NCBI RefSeq assembly: GCF_004366595.1
Contig: NZ_SORE01000043.1
Span: forward strand, 1-37,047
DNA: 37,047 bases
Direction: 5' to 3'
DNA from: Paraburkholderia rhizosphaerae
GTDB taxonomy: Bacteria > Pseudomonadota > Gammaproteobacteria > Burkholderiales > Burkholderiaceae
The position numbers were made by a program, and so were the translations under genes. The notes below the pieces were generated by a model. That model saw only the letters and a program-made list of their open reading frames with translations, had not been told where the DNA came from and searched no databases. This document shows positions 24,984-32,336 of the stretch, piece by piece; the first letter of the stretch is position 1; each line of letters begins with the position of its first letter.

Positions 24984-25919
24984 CTACTTTCTAGCGCTGG
25001 CGACGTTGTTTCGGTACCAGTCGTACGTAATCGCGAGTGCGTCTTCGAATTTGACTCGTGGCTTGAAGCCCAATGCGTCGAGGCGAGAAACATCGTACGC
25101 GCGCAATTTTTGTCCGTCTGGCTTCGTGGCGTCCCATTCGACCGTGCCGCGGTAACCAGAAATTTCACATAACGTATCTACCGTGTGTCGGATCGTATGC
25201 GACTCGCCCGTCGCAAGATTGATCGCACCACTGTGTCTCTCGGCAATCAGACGCAGGGCGTATGCCGCATCAGAACTGAAAAGAAAGTCGCGTTCGGCCT
25301 TACCCGTTCCCCAAACCGACATAGGTTGGTCTAATTCTGCCGCTCGATAGAACTTTGATACTAGCGATGGAATGACATGGCCGAATTTCTCATCGAACTT
25401 ATCGTGCGGGCCGAACAGGTTGGTGGATACGCAAAACGCGTAATCCATGTCGTATTGTTCTTTGTAGGCAGCAAGTTGCGCCAACATGCCGCGCTTGCTG
25501 TGCGCGTATGGGGCCTCCGAATAGTGAGGCTCACCGATCCAGATCTCCTCCTCAGACATCGGCAAACGCACGCGGTCGGAGTAAATTGCCGTAGAACCCA
25601 TTGCGACTACCTTGCGACAGCCGGTTTGACGCGCAGCGTCGACTACGTTGGTATTAATTCGAACGTTGTCAAGGTAGGCAATTCCGCGATTGGACATGTT
25701 TCCCATAATGCCGTAGACACGCGCGGCCAAATGAAAAACCAACGTTGGTTGCATTGCTTTGAACGCATCCTCTGTCGCAACCTGGTCCCTCAAATCCAGA
25801 TCTTTACTGGTAATTGAGACGACATTCGAGTACCCCGCGTCACGCAGTTCCTTCTCCAGGGCGCGGCCAATGACACCACCAGCGCCCGTGATCAAGACCT
25901 TTTCGCCTGATACGTTCAT
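24984..25919 (-). CDS. fcl: GDP-L-fucose synthase family SDR (GDP-4-keto-6-deoxymannose reductase), epimerase Cys missing
   Basis: A 311-residue extended SDR clearly related to WcaG/Fcl: ITGAGGVIG (10-18), NLFGPHDKF (167-175), HVIPSL (181-186), VWGTGKAERDFLF (202-214) and KPDGQKLRAYDVSRL (266-280). Known GDP-fucose synthases use S107, Y136 and K140 for reduction and C109 and H179 for C3/C5 epimerisation (E. coli numbering). Here S109, Y138, K142 and H181 are kept at a constant offset of two, but the cysteine position is A111 (GSTAIY instead of GSSCIY). The enzyme may therefore reduce without normal epimerisation. ATG 25919 is chosen because AAGGAG (25926-25931) lies 6 nt upstream; a longer frame to 25961 exists. 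A candidate promoter is at 26039-26067. Confidence 0.85.
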   Translation of the reverse strand: MNVSGEKVLITGAGGVIGRALEKELRDAGYSNVVSITSKDLDLRDQVATEDAFKAMQPTLVFHLAARVYGIMGNMSNRGIAYLDNVRINTNVVDAARQTGCRKVVAMGSTAIYSDRVRLPMSEEEIWIGEPHYSEAPYAHSKRGMLAQLAAYKEQYDMDYAFCVSTNLFGPHDKFDEKFGHVIPSLVSKFYRAAELDQPMSVWGTGKAERDFLFSSDAAYALRLIAERHSGAINLATGESHTIRHTVDTLCEISGYRGTVEWDATKPDGQKLRAYDVSRLDALGFKPRVKFEDALAITYDWYRNNVASARK

Positions 25920-25925
25920 GATTGA

Positions 25926-25931
25926 CTCCTT
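25926..25931 (-). promoter_or_regulatory. Strong Shine-Dalgarno deciding the fcl-like start
   Basis: AAGGAG on the minus strand, with 6 nt to the ATG at 25917-25919. It decides for this start over the in-frame codon 42 nt upstream. Confidence 0.8.
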
Positions 25932-26038
25932 GGTTCGAAACCGACCCCTGCGCAAGCGCAAGGATCATAAACCGAAAACAAACATAGAAATTGGTCACGA
26001 AGACCGAAAATTCCTACGCAGTGTTACGGCGACTAAAA

Positions 26039-26067
26039 ATTATATAGGCAACGACGTAAGATGTGAC
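26039..26067 (-). promoter_or_regulatory. Candidate sigma70 promoter for the fcl-like/FkbM-1/GT-fusion operon
   Basis: On the minus strand, GTCACA (26062-26067) is followed after 17 bp by a perfect TATAAT (26039-26044). Initiation near 26032 would give a leader of about 110 nt before the fcl-like ATG. It lies in a locally A/T-rich patch of the long gap, the right place for a promoter that separates this operon from wzt. Confidence 0.5.
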
Positions 26068-26472
26068 GCACCGGCCGTGCGCTTGTCGGGTCGCTGCGAT
26101 GAAGTGTCCGACAGCTTGGATAAGGTAACCGCAACGCATGATCAACGCCGCCCGCAAAACTTCCGCAGTGATCGCGACCGTATCCAGCGCTTCGCGCGAA
26201 AGGCAATTTGCCTGATTTTCTAAAATAGCTTGTCTCCCTCGCAAATTCGACTGAATTCATAACGCGATTAGACGATCGGTGTTGTGGCGATACGCATCGA
26301 TATTCGCGCGCGTCGTTGTGTTGGTCAAGCCATGTCTCCGATCCAACTAACTCACGGGCGTCATGCATTGCCATCGCGGTACCGCATCTCCCATCACCAG
26401 CACGAGGACCGAAAGTCAGCTTCGGCCCAGTTAACACACAACACACAACGTCGATCATCGCGTGATGCACGA

Positions 26473-26484
26473 GTGAAATTTCAC
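26473..26484. repeat. Perfect 12-bp palindrome GTGAAATTTCAC
   Basis: An uninterrupted 12-bp palindrome in the wzt/fcl-like gap, about 410 bp upstream of the candidate promoter at 26039-26067. The shape fits a dimeric regulator site, but no matching regulator is known to me and it is far from the promoter. Confidence 0.35.
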
Positions 26485-26774
26485 CCGTTGCGGGCTATCA
26501 TCGGACCAGCGTTGCAAACGACGCGTGACGTACCTGCCATAGATCACGCAGGCGTGAGGTAGCGTCTCCAACATGGTCTATCTATAGCAACCGCACGCCG
26601 CTCATCGTGAACAGTGGTCGCTGCGCGGGCGATGATCGCCGTACGCAGCCGATTGAACAGACGCCTGCCGATACACAACCAAGTTCACTGCAACTCCGAT
26701 CGACGCACAGGAAGCGCCTGTCAAGCTCTCGCAACCGACAGTCTTACGCTCCGTACCAGGACAACCGAGTCGTG

Positions 26775-27548
26775 CTAATCATCTGCTCCCGCCTTAGGAC
26801 CGAAATAGACATCGGTAACACTCTGCGGATCACCGTCCATTCGGATCTTTCCGTGTTCCAACCAGATAACGCGGTTGCAGGTGTGCTCGATCAGGCCACG
26901 CGAGTGCGTGGCCAACACCAGTATGTTCGTCGCCTTGACGAGTTCCGTGAGCCGTTGTTCGGCGCGATGCTTAAACCCTTCATCCCCGACTGCGAGCCAC
27001 TCGTCCATCAGAAGAATTTCCGGACGGACCATCGTTGAAACAGCGAACGCCAGTCGCAAATGCATACCGCTGGAATACGTGCGTAATGGCATATCTATAA
27101 AGTCACCCAGCTCGGAAAAATTGACGATGTCATCGATTTCGCGAGTCATTCTGGCTTTCGAGATACCCAGCAGCGCGCCACGAATATAAATATTCTCGCG
27201 CCCAGTGGCTTCTGGATCGATTCCGAGCGAAATATCAATCAATGAACCAATTTCGCCACAAATTCGCGCGGTACCCGACGACGGCTCATAAACCTTCCCC
27301 AGCAAGCGCAATAATGTGCTCTTCCCGGCACCGTTGTGCCCTAAAAGCCCGACCCGATCACCGTCATTAAAATTGAATGATAGATTTTCAAGCGCCCGGA
27401 CGACTACCCGCCCCTGATCGTCCGCTCCGATTTGACCACCGGTGGCGACTTGCATCAAACGTTTCTTCAAGGACCGACCGTTTGCATTGTAAATCGCGAA
27501 ATCCACGCAAACATTCTGAAACTGGATGGAAGCCATAATATTGGTCAC
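26775..27548 (-). CDS. wzt: O-antigen/polysaccharide ABC transporter ATP-binding protein
   Basis: A 257-residue ATPase with all nucleotide-binding motifs: GHNGAGKST (Walker A, 70-78), TYSSGMHLRLAFAV (signature, 157-170), ILLMDEWLAVGD (Walker B, 178-189) and ATHSRG (H-loop, H215). With Wzm it exports completed undecaprenyl-linked glycan to the periplasm. It ends about 40 residues after the H-loop, so it has no C-terminal carbohydrate-binding domain like the E. coli O9a type (about 430 residues). It is the short type, for which known systems do not need a terminal-cap signal. The start may be GTG 27548 or ATG 27536 (MASIQF); neither has a clear Shine-Dalgarno. It follows wzm by 18 bp. Confidence 0.95.
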   Translation of the reverse strand: MTNIMASIQFQNVCVDFAIYNANGRSLKKRLMQVATGGQIGADDQGRVVVRALENLSFNFNDGDRVGLLGHNGAGKSTLLRLLGKVYEPSSGTARICGEIGSLIDISLGIDPEATGRENIYIRGALLGISKARMTREIDDIVNFSELGDFIDMPLRTYSSGMHLRLAFAVSTMVRPEILLMDEWLAVGDEGFKHRAEQRLTELVKATNILVLATHSRGLIEHTCNRVIWLEHGKIRMDGDPQSVTDVYFGPKAGADD

Positions 27549-27566
27549 TATCTCAAATGCAAGGCG

Positions 27567-28367
27567 TTACAACCAGTACGCGATACGTCGCTTGTAATGC
27601 CCGTACATAACCAGTGTTACACACCAGCCTACAATCGCCATGACAATTGCAAAAATCCAGTTAGTCGCGGTCGGCAGAGCACCCAGCAGTGGTGCACGTA
27701 CAATTTCGATTAGATGAAAGGCCGGGTTGACATTTAGTAGGTACAACCCGGCCCGATGCGGCAACGTCTTGGGCATCCATACGATCGGGGTTAAGTAAAA
27801 CACCACTTGCAAAGCGCTCGTCACAATTTGTGCAAGGTCGCGATATCGCGCACATATGAGACCAAAGAGCAACGATATCCACGAAAGATTCAAAACGAGC
27901 AGCGCGAATCCCGCAATGGATACTAACATCGTCCAATGGAGCGGTAGGCGCATCGCCAGCAACACCAAAGGAAAAATGATCAGGTTATGGAGAAAAATCA
28001 ACATATTCCGCCAAAGCATGCGCAAAATATGAACAAACAATGGAATCGGCAACTGCTTAATAATTCCTTCCGCGGCAATAAAACCTGAACATCCCTCGGT
28101 TACTGTGGTGGAAATAAATCCCCAAAGAATAATTCCTATTGAAAGGAAGGGGAAAAATTCCGCAAGCGGCGTTCTGAAAATCGAGCCAAACACCACGCCG
28201 ATAGTCGCTATCATCACCCCCATACTAATAGTCAACCATAGCGGACCTAGAGCCGACCGGCGATAGCGCTGCCGGACGTCCTGCCATCCGAGTGTCACGG
28301 CTAGCGACGAACGGCGGGCCGACGCGGAAATATCGTGCAAAGCCACTGAGATCTGTTGCTTAGGCAT
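27567..28367 (-). CDS. wzm: O-antigen/polysaccharide ABC transporter permease
   Basis: A 266-residue ABC-2 type permease with about six hydrophobic helices. The amphipathic N-terminal segment TLGWQDVRQRYRRSALGPLW (25-44) is characteristic of Wzm/KpsM/TagG permeases and forms the gate helix and cytosolic contact. Later, FYLTPIVWMP (191-200) and LYLLNVNPAFHLIEIVRAP (208-226) match the family. It forms the membrane channel with Wzt. The gene starts at ATG 28367, 121 bp downstream of the large glycosyltransferase, and the two transporter genes read leftward together. Confidence 0.95.
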   Translation of the reverse strand: MPKQQISVALHDISASARRSSLAVTLGWQDVRQRYRRSALGPLWLTISMGVMIATIGVVFGSIFRTPLAEFFPFLSIGIILWGFISTTVTEGCSGFIAAEGIIKQLPIPLFVHILRMLWRNMLIFLHNLIIFPLVLLAMRLPLHWTMLVSIAGFALLVLNLSWISLLFGLICARYRDLAQIVTSALQVVFYLTPIVWMPKTLPHRAGLYLLNVNPAFHLIEIVRAPLLGALPTATNWIFAIVMAIVGWCVTLVMYGHYKRRIAYWL

Positions 28368-28488
28368 TTAGCGTTACATCAAAGTCAAACGGTTTAAGTA
28401 AGTTTAATGTCGAGCGAAACGGCGGTCACGGGTTGCGGTAACCGCTGCTGGTCGACACGCGAACGATGCGGCAAATACCTGCACCGCA

Positions 28489-31400
28489 CTATTTGTCTGT
28501 CGAACGCGAGCTTGACACCACTCTGTACCAGTCACGATCCGAAATAACATTCAGCAGTCGTTCCGTGCTCTCCGCCCATGTCAGCCAACGCATTCCGGAC
28601 GAGTCCGGCACACTGCGCTGCTCAAGCAGCGACAACCACTTTGTGAGAGGCTCCGCCAGAGATTCCGCGGACGTGCCGCTAAAATAGAAGGCATGCTCAC
28701 CGGCTACCTCGCGAAAGACCGGTAGGTCGCGCGCCACGATCGGCAACCCATGCTGCGCGGCTTCGATTAGCGGCAAACCGAACCCCTCGCCCTCTGACGC
28801 GACGAGCAGCCCAGAGGCGCAATCGTACAGTTCCAGTAACAACGCGTCACTCGCTTTCTCAAGCCAGAACAGACGTTTCCCATTCTCCGGGTGATTTCGT
28901 AGCGTCTTTATCAGTTCATCCGCCATCCAGCCTTGCTTGCCGACGATCACGAGGTTGACCTGCGCTCCGCGCGCCCACAACAATTCAAGCGCCGACAGCG
29001 CTTGCGCATGCGCTTTACGGCGTTCGACAGTTCCAACCATAAGTAAGCTTGGTCTTGCCTTTACATGCTCGAGCACACTCACGCGTTGCCTATCCGCCTT
29101 GTCGGGCACGCGCGACACATGTGGGGGTGCTCCAACCGACAGGTCCGCCCCTAAGTGGAAATACCCCACGTTTAGCGGCGTGCAGCGTCGAACGTCTGCG
29201 CGCGCTACCCATTCGCAAAGTTCGTCAGCAACCGCACGAGAAATGCAGATCAATCCATCCGCCGCGCGAGAGATCGCCTTCAACCAATGAGCAAAGTGCA
29301 CATCAGCATTCGCAACGAATGTATCGGGCCTCAACACGGGAAGCAGGTCGTACACGACGAAGTACACCGAGACGCCGCGATTCCTAAACTCGTGAAACAG
29401 TCGCTCGTTTCGCACCACGCCGTCCGGATAGAGATCGAGCCCGAGAAATCGATCTTGCGGACGCGGCTCGACCTCTTCGTCGTTAAGTATCGAATCGTCC
29501 AACCCTAACATCGCGCAAGTAAAGTTGCGCGCGTACAGATAGCGCCCGTCTCGCTGGTAGACGGGCTCGACGCGATACCCTTCCGGTGAATTTCGCAACA
29601 GTATGCTTAGCACGTTTCTCACTACGCGCTGTATCCCGGACTTCGCATCGCGCTGTACCAGTTCTGATACGTCAACTAGCAACTGCCTCGGGCTGGATGG
29701 GCCACCTTGATTCCATGCAATGCTGCGGACCGCCTCAATCAAATCGACGTCCGTCGCATCAGCCGTTCCCTCAATTCTCGATAGAGCCCGGAGAAGCGAT
29801 TTGCGCTTCATCGCCCGGACGGACAACTGCTCGATCGCATCGCGATATTGCTTGCCGATATTGGTCGGATGATGCCGCGTTCCGATAAATTCCTTTGCTC
29901 GCGCAGACAGGGCTTGCGCCATCGACGTGTCTCGAAGGCTCGAAAGGTACTTGGTCAGCATCGCTTGCGTAAAGCTATCCGGCATTTTCATCACTACATC
30001 ATCCGGAACTTCAGCGGCTGATCCGTTTGCGTTGATGATCGTTGGTATCCCGTGCGCAAGGCAGTCCAGTATCGTGCCGGATGTTTCACCGCGCGAGCGG
30101 CCTCGCAACTGAACGGCGCTGTCGGACGCAGCGAGATAGTCGAGGTATAGCGAACGTGCCGCAAACCCGGTGATCTTGATACGCGACCCACGCCCACTAT
30201 CGCGAATCCTTTTCGTCAATTCGATTCCGTATACACCCGGATCGTTCTCCCCAACGAAGACTAGCTGGCAGTTCGAATCTTCAGCCAACGGCGAAGCAAG
30301 CCACGCATCCAACAGTTGTCTGTTGAGTTTCGTCTCACCCAATAGACCAAAGGCACACGTGAGGAAATCTTTCTCCGACAAGCCAAGTCGTCGCCGCGCG
30401 TCGTCGCGATTCAACTGCGGTAGCGCGCGAAGGTGCGGGATGACCGTCCAGTCATCACTGACACCCGGCCCATACCACTCGTTGGCCAATTCCTTTGAAA
30501 ACTGCGAATGCACGATCACACCCACCGCATCATCCAAGACCAGCCGGTTGCCCGGGTAGCTCCAGATCGATGCAAGCTTCCCTGCCATCCGCTGAACACT
30601 CAAAGCAGGGTAACCGTGAGATGCATACAGCGCGCGGGTCAATGCATAGGGCACCTCGCCACTGTCCTCGATATGGTTGATCACTCCACTCAAAAAGAAA
30701 TCGTGTAGTACGACGATGCCAGGAAACCGTTTGAGCAGTTCGAACATGTGATCGTGAAACTCGGAGTTTCCGAAGTGATACACGACGTGGTCGAAATCGT
30801 CTGCATTCGTCTCGAACCATGCGACAGAGCAGACATGACAATTCGCCTGGATCCACGGATCATCGACTCCCGCGGAGCGAACTACCACAGTGACGTCGTA
30901 GTACTGCACAAGTTCACGCAGCAGTTCAGCGCTGTAATCGGCAATACCGGATTTATCCGGCGCTAACGGAGACAAGTACACGAGACCCGGCCGCGCTTTC
31001 GGGGATGTCGACGCCACATCTGGCTTCGGAGACAGCGCGCCTTCCAGCGCATCCCCTGCTAACAACGCCATCGCTCCCGGCACGTAGCTGGTCCGTTCAT
31101 GCAGCGCCTCAAAACCTTCCATCGCACGCCTGGCACACTCATCCCAGGAAAACCGGCGCGCCTGGACCAGCGCATGCTCACGCAGCGAGCGGCGAAGCAC
31201 TTCATCGGTCAACACCTGGTTCACCTTCGCTGCCATCGCATCAATGTTCGTTGGATCGAATAGCGCATCTTCGAAGTTGATCACTTCGGGAATACTGCTG
31301 GTATTCGCCCCGATTACCGGGATACCGCATGCCATTGCTTCAAGTACAGGCAGACCGAACCCTTCGTGTAGCGACGGAAACGCAAATGCGGTCGCACCGT

Positions 31401-32325
31401 TGTACAAGTCAATTAGATCTCCTTCGGGCACGAAGCCGGTCATGACCAACGTGTCTCGTTTTAGGCCGGCGCGTTCCGCGAGCGCCGATAGTCGCTGTCG
31501 ATCGCTCTCACTCGCATTGCAGACAATGGCAAGCTGGTGCGCCTCGATTGTCTTCGCAGGCAAACGCGCAAACGACTCGATTAGGCCTTCGATATTTTTC
31601 CGTGGATCGATACCGCCGGTGTACATGAGATACGGCCTCGTCAAGCCGTATTGACTACCCAAGGCGAGCATAGCTTCAGGTGTCATCTGCCGCGGTTGAA
31701 ATACATCATCGATTGCGGCGGAAATATTAACAACGTGATCAGCAGGCAGTTGCAGCACTGACATCGCTTCACTCCGGGTGTACTCGGAGATTGACATCAG
31801 GAGGTCAGCCCTCTTTAGTGCTTCGAGCTTCTCGTAGTACCACGCACGCATTTGCGAGTCGACGAGGTAGATTTCTTTGCGAACCAGAGGAATCAGATCG
31901 TACAACGTGACGGCTGTCGCACCGCTCCGCGTCGGTCCTTTGGCGATAGATGTCGCCGCGTCGTCGACCCAACCCTCGAAAAGGCTTGCAACATGAACTA
32001 CATCGGGCCGCATTTCTGAAATAACGCTTTCACGAATCCGCTCCGCGGCATGCATTCTCCACGCGCTGTACGGGTACATCGCAGCAGTTCCTTGTGGAAC
32101 CTCGAATACGCGGAACTGTTCCTTCGGTAGCAGCCCGTCAAACGCGTGAATAACCTCCTCAACCGATTCCGGAAAACGGTTATTGAGCACGATTCTTACA
32201 TCATGGTCGCGTCCGTGCCTAGTCGCTAACGCTGCCACACGTTGTGCGAGCGACATGGCATAGCGCCCTATGCCTCGTGCCTTGTTAGTTGCCTGGCAAG
32301 CCTGAAGATCGAGTACAAGACGCAT
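28489..32325 (-). CDS. 1278-residue glycosyltransferase with three GT4-type domains
   Basis: A very large soluble protein with three GT-B units in tandem. Unit 1 (1-410): TGGIDPRKNIEGLIESFARL (236-255) and PSLHEGFGLPVLEAM with E321/E329. Unit 2 (about 447-830): LSPLAPDKSGIADYSAELL (451-469), FGLLGETKLNRQLLDAW (659-675) and RGRSRGETSGTILDCLAHG (741-759), where the second acidic residue of EX7E is displaced or absent. Unit 3 (about 880-1278): LVDVSELVQRDAKSGIQRV (883-901), MVGTVERRKAHAQALSALEL (1096-1115) and ASEGEGFGLPLIEAA with E1180/E1188. Such chained enzymes (compare the WbdA mannan polymerase) assemble a repeat with several linkages, here plausibly from GDP-D-rhamnose. It starts 11 nt after the FkbM-2 stop. 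Confidence 0.88.
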   Translation of the reverse strand: MRLVLDLQACQATNKARGIGRYAMSLAQRVAALATRHGRDHDVRIVLNNRFPESVEEVIHAFDGLLPKEQFRVFEVPQGTAAMYPYSAWRMHAAERIRESVISEMRPDVVHVASLFEGWVDDAATSIAKGPTRSGATAVTLYDLIPLVRKEIYLVDSQMRAWYYEKLEALKRADLLMSISEYTRSEAMSVLQLPADHVVNISAAIDDVFQPRQMTPEAMLALGSQYGLTRPYLMYTGGIDPRKNIEGLIESFARLPAKTIEAHQLAIVCNASESDRQRLSALAERAGLKRDTLVMTGFVPEGDLIDLYNGATAFAFPSLHEGFGLPVLEAMACGIPVIGANTSSIPEVINFEDALFDPTNIDAMAAKVNQVLTDEVLRRSLREHALVQARRFSWDECARRAMEGFEALHERTSYVPGAMALLAGDALEGALSPKPDVASTSPKARPGLVYLSPLAPDKSGIADYSAELLRELVQYYDVTVVVRSAGVDDPWIQANCHVCSVAWFETNADDFDHVVYHFGNSEFHDHMFELLKRFPGIVVLHDFFLSGVINHIEDSGEVPYALTRALYASHGYPALSVQRMAGKLASIWSYPGNRLVLDDAVGVIVHSQFSKELANEWYGPGVSDDWTVIPHLRALPQLNRDDARRRLGLSEKDFLTCAFGLLGETKLNRQLLDAWLASPLAEDSNCQLVFVGENDPGVYGIELTKRIRDSGRGSRIKITGFAARSLYLDYLAASDSAVQLRGRSRGETSGTILDCLAHGIPTIINANGSAAEVPDDVVMKMPDSFTQAMLTKYLSSLRDTSMAQALSARAKEFIGTRHHPTNIGKQYRDAIEQLSVRAMKRKSLLRALSRIEGTADATDVDLIEAVRSIAWNQGGPSSPRQLLVDVSELVQRDAKSGIQRVVRNVLSILLRNSPEGYRVEPVYQRDGRYLYARNFTCAMLGLDDSILNDEEVEPRPQDRFLGLDLYPDGVVRNERLFHEFRNRGVSVYFVVYDLLPVLRPDTFVANADVHFAHWLKAISRAADGLICISRAVADELCEWVARADVRRCTPLNVGYFHLGADLSVGAPPHVSRVPDKADRQRVSVLEHVKARPSLLMVGTVERRKAHAQALSALELLWARGAQVNLVIVGKQGWMADELIKTLRNHPENGKRLFWLEKASDALLLELYDCASGLLVASEGEGFGLPLIEAAQHGLPIVARDLPVFREVAGEHAFYFSGTSAESLAEPLTKWLSLLEQRSVPDSSGMRWLTWAESTERLLNVISDRDWYRVVSSSRSTDK

Positions 32326-32336
32326 TGAGATAGCAG

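Larger units (their letters stand above)
25920..26774. other. 855-bp non-coding gap between wzt and the fcl-like gene
   Basis: This is the longest gap in the window. It holds the fcl-like Shine-Dalgarno and candidate promoter, a perfect 12-bp palindrome GTGAAATTTCAC (26473-26484), a short AACACAC tandem (26432-26447) and no convincing gene. Open frames of up to about 145 codons occur, but their translations are Arg/His/Ser-rich with no recognisable domain. It could be a decayed gene, a long regulated leader, or hold a small RNA; none of these is shown. Confidence 0.45.

Noticed and set aside
24359..24994. A 211-codon plus-strand frame opposite FkbM-1
   Set aside because: It is antisense to a gene with clear FkbM motifs and has no domain of its own.
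26431..26450. CRISPR or satellite-like repeat (AACACAC units)
   Set aside because: Only two to three short units, no spacers and no cas genes; a simple short tandem repeat. No CRISPR array was seen anywhere in the window.
26033..26470. A 145-codon minus-strand frame in the wzt/fcl-like gap
   Set aside because: The translation has no recognisable family, the start has no ribosome binding site, and the frame runs across the candidate promoter. It could be a decayed gene, but I cannot support it.
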